DNA of 64,000 bases, taken from positions 1 through 64,000 of the forward strand of contig NZ_QZCG01000014.1 in assembly GCF_003591515.1 (NCBI RefSeq), read 5' to 3'. Both the position numbers and the translations under genes were made by a program. The DNA comes from Paracoccus onubensis (GTDB lineage Bacteria > Pseudomonadota > Alphaproteobacteria > Rhodobacterales > Rhodobacteraceae). This document shows positions 33,255-42,589 of this stretch, piece after piece. The notes under the pieces were generated by a model, which saw nothing but the letters and a program-made list of their open reading frames with translations, made no database searches and was not told the origin of the DNA. Numbering within the stretch: position 1 is the stretch's first letter; each line of letters begins with the position of its first letter.

Positions 33255-34166
33255 TTGAGACAGCGCACGGCAAGAAAGGAACCATCCACGCCCAGGTGGC
33301 TCATCGATCTGTCACTATCCCGCCATAAGCACGGCTTCCTGATCACCGATGCAGGCTTTGCGGTTCAGCATATCCACCGATCGGATGAAATTCTTTATGT
33401 CGGTTTCGATGATCTTTCCGGTCCAAGAAGTAAAAACCGCCTCCGCGACCCCTGGGGCTATGCGTTTGCCGCCAAAGCCGGCTGGTCATATCTTGGCGTC
33501 ATGGCCCATCATACGAATTGGTACCGCAACTCCAGTTTGTTTTCGGCGCTGGAAAAACTCGCCGAGGACGGCTTCTTCGCGCGGTTCGGGAAAGTCGTAT
33601 TCTCCGGAACGTCCATGGGGGGCTTCGCGGCATGTGCATTTTCTTCTTTGGCGCCGCACTGCACCGTGATTGCCTTTTCCCCTCAGTCCACGCTGGATCC
33701 TGATATTGTGGGATGGGAAACTCGTTATTGGAGCGGCCGGAATGCCGACTGGAGCGGCCCCTATGCAGATGCCCCTAAGGAAATTCACGCGGCCGGTCAC
33801 GTCTGGATCGTGTATGATCCCATGCTGGAACTCGACCGGCGACACGCGACCCGGTTTTCGGGTCCCAATGTTTCGCTTCTGAAGGCGCGCTGGACGTCTC
33901 ATCACTGCATCAAGCATATGGCGCGCGCCAAGGTCCTGTCGACATTCGTGCGGGAATGCATCGACGGCAGCATGACAGAGGCGCGGTTCTATGAACTTTA
34001 CCGCCGCGGCCGCTATGACCCCACGAGATTGGGAAGGCTCGTCACCGCGGTCGTGACACATGACAGCAGATCACTTAAAAAAAACCTTGCTTCGGCTTTG
34101 CGAAGCAAGGGGCGCCCGGTACTGGCCAGAAAAGTAGAGCGCGCCGCGAAGCGGTCTAATGGCTGA
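33255..34166 (+). CDS. Putative alpha/beta-hydrolase-fold protein of unknown function
   Basis: 303 residues from a TTG start, chosen because GGAG lies eight bases upstream and no nearby ATG keeps the conserved-looking N-terminus. The segment KVVFSGTSMGGFAACAFSSLAP is a nucleophile elbow (GxSxG with Ser in TSMGG), followed by VIAFSPQSTLDP and a His-containing C-terminal region (SHHCIKHM), so a Ser-Asp-His hydrolase fold is possible. The substrate is unknown. The last codons overlap a strong terminator belonging to the opposite strand. Confidence 0.6.
   Translation: MRQRTARKEPSTPRWLIDLSLSRHKHGFLITDAGFAVQHIHRSDEILYVGFDDLSGPRSKNRLRDPWGYAFAAKAGWSYLGVMAHHTNWYRNSSLFSALEKLAEDGFFARFGKVVFSGTSMGGFAACAFSSLAPHCTVIAFSPQSTLDPDIVGWETRYWSGRNADWSGPYADAPKEIHAAGHVWIVYDPMLELDRRHATRFSGPNVSLLKARWTSHHCIKHMARAKVLSTFVRECIDGSMTEARFYELYRRGRYDPTRLGRLVTAVVTHDSRSLKKNLASALRSKGRPVLARKVERAAKRSNG
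34077..34110 (-). terminator. Rho-independent terminator for the GST gene, embedded in the convergent coding region
   Basis: On the minus strand a perfect ten-pair stem (CCTTGCTTCG with CGAAGCAAGG, six-base loop) is followed by eight T. It lies about 145 bases past the GST stop and inside the last 30 codons of the 33255-34166 gene. Confidence 0.85.
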
Positions 34167-34253
34167 AGCCGTAATGTCGGGCGGATCGGGATACAGCCCG
34201 ACGCTGATCAATGGGCCGGAAGGATCAGGCGGATAACATTTTCATGCCGACGC

Positions 34254-34853
34254 TCAGGCCAGCGCGTGCTGCACCGCCGGCAATTTCAGCAAACGCTGGT
34301 GATATGCTTCAAGCTTTGCGGGCAACACCATGCCAACGCGGTCTTTCCAGTTCAGCAGATAGAACGCCGCGGCATCGACGATCGTGAAACCGTCAAAGAA
34401 GAATTCCGAATCGCCCAGACGCTTCGACAGCATCGGGAAACCTTCGGTCAGCACCTCGCGCCCATGTTGACGCAGATCCTCCTGCGCTGGGGCCTCCGCC
34501 GAGAATTTTTCAGGCCGCAACAGGAACACGGCGCCCCGCATATGCAGCGACGACACGATATACTCGAGCAGTTCAAGCGCGCGGAGTTCCCCTAGCTGAT
34601 CGCCGGGAAGCAGTCTGGCTGCCGAGAAGTTCCGGGCGATCCATTGGGCGATCACCGGGAATTCCGTCAACAGATTGCCGTCATCCAGTTCGAACGCCGG
34701 AACCTTGCCCTTGGGATTCAGCGCCAGATATTCCGGCTTGCGATGATCCCCCCTGGCAGTCGCGATCGTAACCAGTTCATACGGGGCCTGTACATGCTCC
34801 AGCAGAACCCGGATCCCGATCGAGCACGAGCCGGGTGAATGAAATAATCTCAA
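34254..34853 (-). CDS. Glutathione S-transferase family protein
   Basis: 199 residues. The N-terminal thioredoxin-like domain starts MRLFHSPGSCSIGIRVLLEHVQAPYELV and has LNPKGKVPAFELDDGNLLTEFPVI with the cis-Pro (VPAF) and the Glu-Phe glutathione site; the helical C-terminal domain follows from about 85. The N-terminal active residue is likely Ser or Cys of PGSCS, as in bacterial beta-class enzymes. It is monocistronic; its terminator lies in the neighbouring gene. Confidence 0.88.
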   Translation of the reverse strand: MRLFHSPGSCSIGIRVLLEHVQAPYELVTIATARGDHRKPEYLALNPKGKVPAFELDDGNLLTEFPVIAQWIARNFSAARLLPGDQLGELRALELLEYIVSSLHMRGAVFLLRPEKFSAEAPAQEDLRQHGREVLTEGFPMLSKRLGDSEFFFDGFTIVDAAAFYLLNWKDRVGMVLPAKLEAYHQRLLKLPAVQHALA

Positions 34854-35247
34854 TTTGCTCTCCTTCGGTTAGCCGCCGTCTTTCCCGGACAATCGGCCCG
34901 CGATTTTGCCTGCCAGGCCAAAACGTGGCGACCCCGGGTCTTCAAATCTGTTGTCGCAAGGCGCGCCGGCCATATGTTAAGCACTTTGTGCAAGCAGGGT
35001 AAGATGTCTCCCTGCCCGGCTTGAGCCAAACCAGTGGTTCCCCATCTCCGGCCGGAATCCCACCCAATCGCCGGACCGGATCGGGAAGATACGCTGTCAT
35101 CCGCTTCAAACGCGATGTAAAGCATGGCAGATCGTTCGGAACATCGATACTCACCTGACCGGACGTCAGGATAAGTGCCGTGGTTGACTCGATGATCCTC
35201 AAACGGCAGTCCAATGTACGAACATGCAAGCGATATCCAGGTGCCAT
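34854..35247. other. Intergenic region with possible decayed coding sequence
   Basis: Two overlapping minus-strand frames (34850-35269 and 34942-35283) cover most of it. Neither has a ribosome binding site or clear domain, and both overlap the SDR start. A degraded gene is possible; I call no gene. Confidence 0.4.
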
Positions 35248-36024
35248 ATGTCGAATCCCGATCTGACACGGAACGATGTGCATTTTGACTTCAGGGGGAA
35301 ACGCGCCCTGATCACCGGTGCAAGCCGCGGCATCGGCCGCATGCTTGCTTCGGGTTTCGGCCGCGCCGGGGCCGATCTGGTTCTGACGGCACGCAAGATC
35401 GAGCCGCTTCAGGCTATCGCCGAAGACCTTCGTGCGCAGGGCTGCAATGTGGAATGCATGGCGGTGGATCAGCGTGATATCGACACCATCCGCAAGCAGC
35501 TTTCCGGTCTTTCTGCGATCGATATCCTGATCAACAATGCCGGAGTCGAAGAGCTGCGCCCCTCGCTGGATGTGGACGAGGCGCTTTGGGACAAGATCGT
35601 GGATACCAATCTCAAGGGCGCCTTTTTCGTCGCTCAGGCTGCCGCGGCCAATATGGCGGCCAATGGCGGCGGCGCGATCGTGAACCTTGCGTCGCTGACC
35701 TCATATGTCGGGGTTCCCACGGCAACGCCCTATGGCACCTCCAAGACCGGGATATTGGGAATGACTCGCGCGCTTGCGGCGGAATGGGGGCCTTTGAACA
35801 TCCGGGTCAACGCCATCGCACCGGGATATTTCCACACGGATCTGACCAACATGTTCTACGAGGATCCGGCATGGGTCGCAGATATGGAAAGCAAGGTGCC
35901 GATGGGGCGGCTGGGCAAGCTTGAAGATCTGATCGGAGCAGCGCAGTTCCTGGCATCGGGCGCATCGGAATACATCACCGGGCAATGCATCGTGATCGAT
36001 GGCGGATATCTGGCAAAGATTTAG
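35248..36024 (+). CDS. Short-chain dehydrogenase/reductase (first gene of an eight-gene operon)
   Basis: 258 residues from ATG 35248. The Rossmann motif TGASRGIG is at 23-30, NNAG follows, and the catalytic Ser-Tyr-Lys appears in NLASLTSYVGVPTATPYGTSKTG. It is a classical SDR that oxidises a secondary alcohol or reduces a ketone with NAD(P). Its partners are a PotABCD-like importer, a HisD-like dehydrogenase, a zinc alcohol dehydrogenase and a kinase-like protein, so it probably handles the imported compound or its first product. Confidence 0.92.
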   Translation: MSNPDLTRNDVHFDFRGKRALITGASRGIGRMLASGFGRAGADLVLTARKIEPLQAIAEDLRAQGCNVECMAVDQRDIDTIRKQLSGLSAIDILINNAGVEELRPSLDVDEALWDKIVDTNLKGAFFVAQAAAANMAANGGGAIVNLASLTSYVGVPTATPYGTSKTGILGMTRALAAEWGPLNIRVNAIAPGYFHTDLTNMFYEDPAWVADMESKVPMGRLGKLEDLIGAAQFLASGASEYITGQCIVIDGGYLAKI

Positions 36025-36080
36025 ACATTGGCGACACAAGGGATCATAAGAGACAGCGTCGGGCGCCAAGGGAGACATGA

Positions 36081-37217
36081 ATGACCAACGGCTCACCATC
36101 CGAAAGCGCAATCTCGCCGGGCAAGCCGGGGCAGAGTACAGCGGTTCATGTACGGGATGTGACGATGGATTTCGGAAATGGCGCGCTTGCCGTCAGCAAT
36201 GCCAGTTTCGAGTTGGAAACAGGTAAATTCCTGACCATCCTTGGGCCATCCGGTTCCGGCAAGACCACGCTCCTGCGGATGATCGCAGGGTTCGAGACCC
36301 CGACAAGCGGAGAAATCACAGTAAACGGCAAACCGGTGGATTCCGCGCCGCCGCATCGCCGCTCAATCGGCATGGTGTTTCAGAAACTGGCATTGTTCCC
36401 GCATATGACTGCCGCTGAAAACATCGCGTTCCCGCTGAAAATGCGCCGGTTCAATCCGAAGACCATTCCGGGCCGCGTCGATGAGTTCCTCGACCTCGTC
36501 AAGCTTGGCGGCTATGGAAATCGCCGCATCAACGAACTGTCAGGCGGCCAGCAACAACGGGTGGCCATCGCCCGCGCCCTTGTTTTCAAGCCGGAACTGC
36601 TGCTGCTGGATGAGCCGCTTGCCGCGCTTGACGTAAAACTGCGCGAGGAGATGCAGCTTGAATTCCGCCGGATCCAGCACGAACTGGGCGTCACGACGAT
36701 CAATGTGACCCATGATCAACGCGAGGCCTTGGTCGTGTCCGACGACATCATCGTCATGGATGGCGGCAGGATTCAGCAGCATGCCAAGCCTGTCGATCTG
36801 TACCGTGCGCCCGATAACGCATTTGTGGCCGGATTTCTGGGCGTGGCGTCCTTTATCAATGGGCACGCCGTGCCCGGCGGTCTGGCATCGGGCGAAAACT
36901 TCCTGTCGGGCACGCATGCAGGGGATTTCGCCGATGGCACGGCAGTTCGTGGCGCTGTCCGGGCCGAACAAATCCGCATCGCAGCCGAAGGCGGCCAGCT
37001 TACGGCTTGCGATACCCGCCTGACCGGCACTGTCCGGGACACCATCTTCGAAGGCGAGCGTCAGCTTTACGTGGTTGCCACCGAGGAGATACCCGGAATC
37101 ACCTTCCGCATCTATCACCACGATCCGGAAAGTTTCGGACTGTTCGAGATCGGAACGCGGGTGATGATCGGCTGGAATGCCCGCGACATGAAAATCTTCG
37201 AATCCCGCGCCTCATGA
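36081..37217 (+). CDS. ABC transporter ATPase, spermidine/putrescine (PotA) type
   Basis: 378 residues: Walker A GPSGSGKTT, Q-loop in GMVFQKLALFPHMT, signature LSGGQQQRVAIARAL, Walker B LLLLDEPLAALD, and a C-terminal TOBE domain (about 280-370). The PotA class fits with the type of permeases and binding protein that follow. Spacing to the binding-protein gene is 32 bases. It drives import of the operon's substrate. Confidence 0.93.
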   Translation: MTNGSPSESAISPGKPGQSTAVHVRDVTMDFGNGALAVSNASFELETGKFLTILGPSGSGKTTLLRMIAGFETPTSGEITVNGKPVDSAPPHRRSIGMVFQKLALFPHMTAAENIAFPLKMRRFNPKTIPGRVDEFLDLVKLGGYGNRRINELSGGQQQRVAIARALVFKPELLLLDEPLAALDVKLREEMQLEFRRIQHELGVTTINVTHDQREALVVSDDIIVMDGGRIQQHAKPVDLYRAPDNAFVAGFLGVASFINGHAVPGGLASGENFLSGTHAGDFADGTAVRGAVRAEQIRIAAEGGQLTACDTRLTGTVRDTIFEGERQLYVVATEEIPGITFRIYHHDPESFGLFEIGTRVMIGWNARDMKIFESRAS

Positions 37218-37249
37218 AAGATGCAGGCGATCCAACAAAGGAGACAGTG

Positions 37250-38347
37250 ATGAACAGGAACATAACCCGCCGCGGGATTCTCCGCACCGGCATGGCAACC
37301 GGCGGAGCGGCGCTTCTGACGCCGTTTTCCGCATCCCGGATATTCGCGCAGGAACCCGAAAAACCGGCGGAAATCATTGTTCGCGCATGGGGTGGCGACT
37401 GGGTCGCGGCCCTGAAGGCCGGTGTATCGGACCGCTTCACCGAGGAAACCGGCATCGCCGTGCGCCATGACCTGACCGAGGATAACGAAATCCAGCCCAA
37501 GATCTGGGCCGCCGTCGCGCAGGGGCGCATTCCGCCGATCCATGTCAATTGGGACACCACGACCAATGCAAGCAAATCCGCGCTGCGTGGCGTGACCGAG
37601 GATCTTTCGGATCTGGCCAATCTTGCCAATACCACCGATCTGGCCAAACCCATCGGGCTGGATGGTTATCCGATCGTGAATACCTATGGTTACGTCTACG
37701 TTCTGGCCTATCGGCCCGAAGCCTTCCCCGATGGCGCTCCGAAATCCTGGCGGGATCTGCTTGATCCGCGCCTGAAACGCCGGATTGCGCTTTATAATGA
37801 CGGTATCGGCTTCCATTTCCCGGCGCAGGTCGCGGGCGGCGGCTCACTGGAAGATATCCCGGGGAATATGGATGCCTGCTGGGAATTCATCCGCGAGATT
37901 AAAAATCAGCAGCCACTTCTGGGCGAGGACCCCGATTTCACCGCATGGTTCCAGAATGGCGAGATTGATGCTGCCTGCACCATTTCGACCAACGCGCTGG
38001 CCGCGAAGAAGAATGGCATCGATCTGGCCTGGACCGTACCGGAGGAAGGCTGCAAGTTCGATACGGACGGCTTGTGGATTCCCCAGGGCCTGCCCGAGAA
38101 CGAGCTTTACTGGGCCAAGCAATATATCAACATGGCGCTGTCGCAGGAAAGCCAGCAAATCTGGCTTGACGGTCTTGGTCTGCCGGGCGTCGTTCCGGAT
38201 CTGACACCACCGGAAGGACTTGAGAACGACCCGTCATATCCTACCAAACCCGAAGATTTCGAGAATCTCATCCGTATCTCGTCAAAGATCCAGATCGAGA
38301 ATGAAAGCGAATGGTTCGCGAAATTCAAGGAAATCATGCAGGGCTGA
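37250..38347 (+). CDS. Periplasmic binding protein, PotD-like, Tat-exported
   Basis: ATG 37250 follows AAGGAGACAG and starts NRNITRRGILRTGMATGGAALL, a twin-arginine signal; the reading frame also opens upstream without support. The 365-residue protein has the extracellular binding-protein family 1 pattern (IIVRAWGGDWVAALKAGVSDRFTEETGI, and YVYVLAYRPEAFPDGAPKSWRDLLDP). Ligands of such proteins are polyamines, quaternary amines or similar; here it is unknown. A hairpin follows the gene, which would favour high expression of this subunit. Confidence 0.9.
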   Translation: MNRNITRRGILRTGMATGGAALLTPFSASRIFAQEPEKPAEIIVRAWGGDWVAALKAGVSDRFTEETGIAVRHDLTEDNEIQPKIWAAVAQGRIPPIHVNWDTTTNASKSALRGVTEDLSDLANLANTTDLAKPIGLDGYPIVNTYGYVYVLAYRPEAFPDGAPKSWRDLLDPRLKRRIALYNDGIGFHFPAQVAGGGSLEDIPGNMDACWEFIREIKNQQPLLGEDPDFTAWFQNGEIDAACTISTNALAAKKNGIDLAWTVPEEGCKFDTDGLWIPQGLPENELYWAKQYINMALSQESQQIWLDGLGLPGVVPDLTPPEGLENDPSYPTKPEDFENLIRISSKIQIENESEWFAKFKEIMQG

Positions 38348-38362
38348 TATTTCCTCAAACGG

Positions 38363-38397
38363 AAGGACGCGCGGGCATCTGCCGCAGCCGCGTCCTT
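38363..38397 (+). other. mRNA stem-loop between binding protein and permease
   Basis: AAGGACGCG pairs with CGCGTCCTT over a 17-base loop. There is no U-tract. Such hairpins often stabilise the upstream binding-protein message. Confidence 0.6.
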
Positions 38398-38458
38398 CGA
38401 TGACGCCGAAACCCTGCTCTGGGCCCGCGTTTCGGCAGATTGGACCAAAGGCGAACTG

Positions 38459-39412
38459 ATGCCCCGAGACAGTGAAGACAGGTCATTCCGCTATCCGTTG
38501 AAGTGGCGGATCATGGACGGGCTGAATGCGGCGCTCGACCTGTTATGGCCGCGCCGCCTTGGCAGATATACCGGCTGGGCGCTGCTGACCCCGGCACTGC
38601 TACTTGTCGGCATCCTTGTGCTTGGGCTGTTCCAGATCGCCGAAAACTCCTTGCATACGCTCGACACCTCGACCTTTCTGCCGGGCGAGGAATACACGCT
38701 TGCAAACTATCTCATCGTCGCGGAAAGCCCGACCTATTGGCGGATCATCTGGCGCTCGCTGCTTGGAGCCGGGCTGACGGTGTTTTTCACGCTTCTTCTG
38801 GCGCTGCCCTATTCCTATATGATGGTGCGCACCAATAAGGCCGCCCTGCGCAAGACCCTGTTGATCGTGCTGTTTCTGCCGTTCTTCATCGGTCAGGTCG
38901 TCAGGGCCTATGGCATCCTGATCGTGATGGGCAGCTCCGGGGCGGTGAACGACGCGCTTGGCCTTGTCGGGATCGAGCCGATACGCCTGCTGTTCAATTT
39001 CCCGGCCGTGGTTTTCGGTCTTGTCCAGTATATGCTGCCTTTCGCGGTTCTCATGCTTGCCCCGGCATTGACGGCAATCCCACGCGAGACCGAAACGGCG
39101 GCCAGTTCGCTGGGCGCAAACTGGCTGAAGGTCTTCCGGCATGTCATCCTGCCGATGGCGAAACCCGGCCTCGTCGGCGCCGCGCTGGTCGTCGGCACGC
39201 TGTCGCTGACCGATTTCGCAATGCCCGCGATGCTCGGCGGCGGCTCGCAGGATTTCATCGCGAATGCCATTTACGACCAGTTTTTCCGCACTGCGGATCA
39301 GGGCCTTGGTTCTGCCCTTGCCCTGCTTCTGGTCGCGCTCGGGTCGGTTATCGCAGGGGTGGTGATCGCGTTCTTCGGCGCAGGCACGCTTGGAATGAGG
39401 GGCAGGAAATGA
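38459..39412 (+). CDS. ABC transporter permease, PotB type
   Basis: 317 residues with six hydrophobic segments and the EAA loop ETAASSLGANWLKVFRHVILPMAKPG. MDGLNAALDLLWPRRLGRYTGWALLTPALLLVGILVLG is a typical first segment. It overlaps the next permease by four bases. There is a 111-base gap to the binding protein, occupied by a hairpin. Confidence 0.92.
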   Translation: MPRDSEDRSFRYPLKWRIMDGLNAALDLLWPRRLGRYTGWALLTPALLLVGILVLGLFQIAENSLHTLDTSTFLPGEEYTLANYLIVAESPTYWRIIWRSLLGAGLTVFFTLLLALPYSYMMVRTNKAALRKTLLIVLFLPFFIGQVVRAYGILIVMGSSGAVNDALGLVGIEPIRLLFNFPAVVFGLVQYMLPFAVLMLAPALTAIPRETETAASSLGANWLKVFRHVILPMAKPGLVGAALVVGTLSLTDFAMPAMLGGGSQDFIANAIYDQFFRTADQGLGSALALLLVALGSVIAGVVIAFFGAGTLGMRGRK

Positions 39413-40206
39413 TCAGCCGATCGCAACGCGTCATTTTCTGGTGTCTGGTCTGGTTCTGCATCGTGATCCTGTCGGTGCCGACGATCATCGTGGTCGGCGC
39501 ATCCTTGACGGGTGGCAATATCATCGCCTTCCCCCCGGACGGTCTTTCGCTGAAATGGTATCGCCAGATCGCGCTGGCGCGCGATTTGCAGCAGGCATTC
39601 GTCCGGTCGATCATCGTCTCGCTGATCTGCCTTGCCGTCTCGCTTCCGGTCGGCACTCTGGCCGGGATCGCACTTACCCGGTTCCGGCTTCGCTTCGCCA
39701 ACGCGATTCAGATCTATCTTCTGCTGCCCTTCACCATCCCCCTGATCGGTTCAGGGATCGGCATGATGCTGGTCTTCGGAAGCTGGCATATTCTCGGCAA
39801 TATCTGGCCGGTTGGCGTCGCGCTGTCGGTCATCAACCTGCCTTTCATCATCTGGTCGGTATCTTCCTCGGCGGCGGCGCTGGATAATGATCTGGAACTG
39901 GCGGCGGCAAGCTGTGGCGCCGGCCGCTTTGAGACATTCCTGCATGTCACGCTGCCGGGCGTGATGCCCGGCGTGATCACCGGCGGGCTGCTGATGTTCG
40001 TGCTGGCCATGACCGAATTTCTGGTCAGCCTGTTGCTGACCGATGCCCGCACGGTGACGCTTCCCGTGCAGATCTACAATAATATCCGCTCGATCATCAC
40101 GCCGGATCTGGCGGCGGTCTCGTCGGTCTTCGTCCTGATCGCGTTGCTGGCGGTCTGGCTTCTCGACAGGCTCGTGGGGCTCGAGATCTTCCTGAAATCC
40201 AAATGA
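39409..40206 (+). CDS. ABC transporter permease, PotC type
   Basis: 265 residues, six membrane segments, EAA loop ELAAASCGAGRFETFLHVTLPGVMPG. FPPDGLSLKWYRQI is typical of PotC-like permeases. With the PotB-type partner it forms the inner-membrane channel. The HisD-like gene follows 49 bases later. Confidence 0.92.
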   Translation: MISRSQRVIFWCLVWFCIVILSVPTIIVVGASLTGGNIIAFPPDGLSLKWYRQIALARDLQQAFVRSIIVSLICLAVSLPVGTLAGIALTRFRLRFANAIQIYLLLPFTIPLIGSGIGMMLVFGSWHILGNIWPVGVALSVINLPFIIWSVSSSAAALDNDLELAAASCGAGRFETFLHVTLPGVMPGVITGGLLMFVLAMTEFLVSLLLTDARTVTLPVQIYNNIRSIITPDLAAVSSVFVLIALLAVWLLDRLVGLEIFLKSK

Positions 40207-40255
40207 CCGGAGGCATGGGCGACATGCTGTGCCTTCAAGACCCGAAAGGACTGCC

Positions 40256-41581
40256 ATGGCTGACATAAATGTAAAGCATCTCAGATCGCTTTCCCGCGAA
40301 GAGCGCAGCGCATTGACCCGGCGTTCCGAAGCCGATCTTTCGTTCTTCCTTGAAAAGGTCGAACCGATTCTGGAAGCGGTGCGCAATCTGGGCGACGACG
40401 CGCTTGTGCGTTTCGGGCGCGAGCTGGACAAGGCTGATGGCCTGACCAAGGAAAACCTGAAAGTCTCCGAGGCCGAGTTCGATGAGGCCTTCGGGCTGGT
40501 CGATGACAAGGTGATCGAGGCGATCCGTTTCGGGATCGGGAACATCCGCAGCTTCCATGAAGAGCAACTGCCCGAACCGATGTGGCTGAAAGAGGTTCAG
40601 CCCGGGGCCTTTGCCGGCGACCGCTTTCTTCCGATCTCCTCGGTCGCGCTATATGTGCCGCGCGGCAAGGGCTCCTTTCCTTCGGTAACCATGATGACAT
40701 CGGTGCCTGCTGTGGTTGCGAAAGTGCCCGATCTCGCAATTGTCACCCCTCCGGGGCCGGACGAAAAGGTTGACGCCGCAACGCTTGTGGCCGCGCGGAT
40801 CGCCGGGGTGGAAACCATCTACAAGGTCGGCGGCGCTCAGGCCGTCGCGGCGGTGGCCTATGGCACCGAAACGGTGAAAAAAGCCCGCAAGATCGTCGGC
40901 CCCGGCAGTCCCTGGGTCGTCGCGGCCAAGCGGCTGCTGGCCGGCGTCATCGATCCCGGCCTTCCCGCGGGGCCATCCGAATGCGTGATTCTGGCCGATG
41001 ATACCGTGTCCGGCCGTCTGGCCGCCATGGATTTGCTGATCGAAGCCGAACATGGCCCGGACAGCTCTGCATGGCTGATCACGCCATCCGAACGCGTGGT
41101 CAGCGAGGCTTTGGATGCGCTGCCCGAACTCTGGGGCCGGATGACCGAAGCGCGCATGGAATTTTCCCGTACCGTTCTTACCGGAAATTCAGGCGGCATC
41201 ATCCTTGCCGAATCGATGGAAGACGCCTGCAATTTCGTCAACGAATATGCGCCCGAACATCTTGAGATCATGTCGACCCGGCCATTCGATTATCTTGGCG
41301 ATATCACCGAGGCGTCCGAGATCCTGCTTGGCACGCATACGCCCGTGTCGATCGCGAATTTCGCGCTTGGCCCGAACGCGGTCCTGCCCACCTCGAAAGG
41401 GGCGAACACCTATGGGCCATTGTCGGTCACGGATTTCCTGCGCCGCAGCTCTATCGGTTACGTGACCGAAAAAGGCTATCCCGACATGGCCCGCAATGCC
41501 AGGACGCTTGCGGAATATGAAGGCTTCTCGTCGCATGCCAACGCGGTCAGCGATCTGCGTCTTGACTATCTGAAGCGCTAA
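40256..41581 (+). CDS. Histidinol-dehydrogenase-like alcohol/aldehyde dehydrogenase (catabolic paralogue)
   Basis: 441 residues from ATG 40256 (AAAGGA upstream). The HisD fold is clear: VALYVPRGKGSFPSVTMMTSVPA, GGAQAVAAVAYGT, VGPGSPWVVAAKRLL, PAGPSECVILAD, EAEHGPDSSAWLIT and NEYAPEHLEI with the zinc and catalytic residues (Glu-His pairs). No histidine genes are near; instead it sits in a transport operon, as catabolic HisD paralogues such as the sulfopropanediol dehydrogenase HpsN do. Such enzymes oxidise an alcohol to an acid in two NAD steps. The substrate cannot be read from the sequence. Confidence 0.85.
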   Translation: MADINVKHLRSLSREERSALTRRSEADLSFFLEKVEPILEAVRNLGDDALVRFGRELDKADGLTKENLKVSEAEFDEAFGLVDDKVIEAIRFGIGNIRSFHEEQLPEPMWLKEVQPGAFAGDRFLPISSVALYVPRGKGSFPSVTMMTSVPAVVAKVPDLAIVTPPGPDEKVDAATLVAARIAGVETIYKVGGAQAVAAVAYGTETVKKARKIVGPGSPWVVAAKRLLAGVIDPGLPAGPSECVILADDTVSGRLAAMDLLIEAEHGPDSSAWLITPSERVVSEALDALPELWGRMTEARMEFSRTVLTGNSGGIILAESMEDACNFVNEYAPEHLEIMSTRPFDYLGDITEASEILLGTHTPVSIANFALGPNAVLPTSKGANTYGPLSVTDFLRRSSIGYVTEKGYPDMARNARTLAEYEGFSSHANAVSDLRLDYLKR

Positions 41582-41584
41582 GCG

Positions 41585-42589
41585 ATGCGCGCCGTTCGCC
41601 TTCACGCCACACAGGATCTGCGCTTCGAACATATCGATCCGCCACGCGCTCCGGAACGGGACGAGGCCACCCTGTCCGTCACGGCTGCCGGTATCTGCGG
41701 TTCGGATCTGCATAATTATCTGACCGGCGCATGGATTACCCGTGCGCCATCCGTCGCCGGGCATGAGTTCACCGGAATCGTGACCCGGACCGGCGAGGCC
41801 GTTGACCATGTCGCTGCGGGTGATCGCGTCATCGTCGACAGCCGGCATATCTGTGGCACCTGCCCCGCCTGTCTGGATGGTACCGGACAGGTTTGCGAGT
41901 CGCTTGGCTTTCTGGGCGAGATGATCGATGGCGGTTTCGCCGAGGCGGTCACCCTGCCGGCGCGCAATCTCCTCAAGGCTCCGGATGCCGTGCCGGACCG
42001 TCATCTGGCGCTGGCCGAGCCGCTGGCCGTGGCGCTGCACGCGCTTAACCTGCTTGACGCGCCCGCCGGGGCCGAGATCGTAGTTACCGGCGCGGGTCCG
42101 ATCGGCGGGTTCGTTACGCTTCTGGCCCGGCGCAGCGGGCATCCGGTGGCGATCCTCGACCGCAACGGACAACGTGCCGATCTTGTGGCGCAGGCCACCG
42201 GAGCGCGGGTTGTCACGCCTGATCGGTTAGCCAATATGCGTTTCCGGCACGTGGTCGAAACCACCGGAAGTCAGCATGTGATCCGCGCTATGCTCGGCAA
42301 TATTGCCGGGGCGAGTCGTGTCGCGCTTGTCGGGATCGGCATGCCCGCCGGGATCATTGATCCGGTGCATCTCGTCGAACGTGAAATCGCCGTCATGGGC
42401 TGCCACGCCTTCGGCAATGAGTTGGAAGAGATCCGCGATCTTCTGCCGGAACTCAGCCCCCGGCTCGATCCGTTCATTGCCGCGCAGATCCCGCTTGAAG
42501 ACGTGCCAAATGCCTATACCCGTCTTGCCGCCGGCAACGCGGACGGCATCAAGACGATTATCATCTGTGGGAACAACCATGCCGATTGA
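41585..42589 (+). CDS. Zinc-dependent alcohol dehydrogenase, medium-chain family
   Basis: 334 residues. The catalytic zinc site is in ICGSDLHNY and GHEFTG; the structural zinc site is intact, CGTCPACLDGTGQVC. The Rossmann segment VVTGAGPIGGFVTLLARRSG follows. It is related to sorbitol/idonate-type dehydrogenases. It starts three bases after the HisD-like gene and overlaps the next gene by 11 bases. It may interconvert a hydroxyl and ketone of the operon's substrate together with the SDR. Confidence 0.9.
   Translation: MRAVRLHATQDLRFEHIDPPRAPERDEATLSVTAAGICGSDLHNYLTGAWITRAPSVAGHEFTGIVTRTGEAVDHVAAGDRVIVDSRHICGTCPACLDGTGQVCESLGFLGEMIDGGFAEAVTLPARNLLKAPDAVPDRHLALAEPLAVALHALNLLDAPAGAEIVVTGAGPIGGFVTLLARRSGHPVAILDRNGQRADLVAQATGARVVTPDRLANMRFRHVVETTGSQHVIRAMLGNIAGASRVALVGIGMPAGIIDPVHLVEREIAVMGCHAFGNELEEIRDLLPELSPRLDPFIAAQIPLEDVPNAYTRLAAGNADGIKTIIICGNNHAD

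Noticed and set aside
34850..35283. Minus-strand frames upstream of the SDR gene
   Set aside because: Two overlapping frames without a domain or ribosome site that overlap the SDR start; a decayed gene cannot be excluded but not shown.
40256..41581. Biosynthetic hisD
   Set aside because: It sits in a transport and dehydrogenase operon without other his genes, and its segments differ from biosynthetic HisD; a catabolic paralogue is more likely.
35248..42589. hpsOPN dihydroxypropanesulfonate pathway
   Set aside because: The enzyme trio is similar in type, but the HisD-like protein does not resemble HpsN closely, and no sulfolactate genes or TRAP/HpsU carrier are with it.
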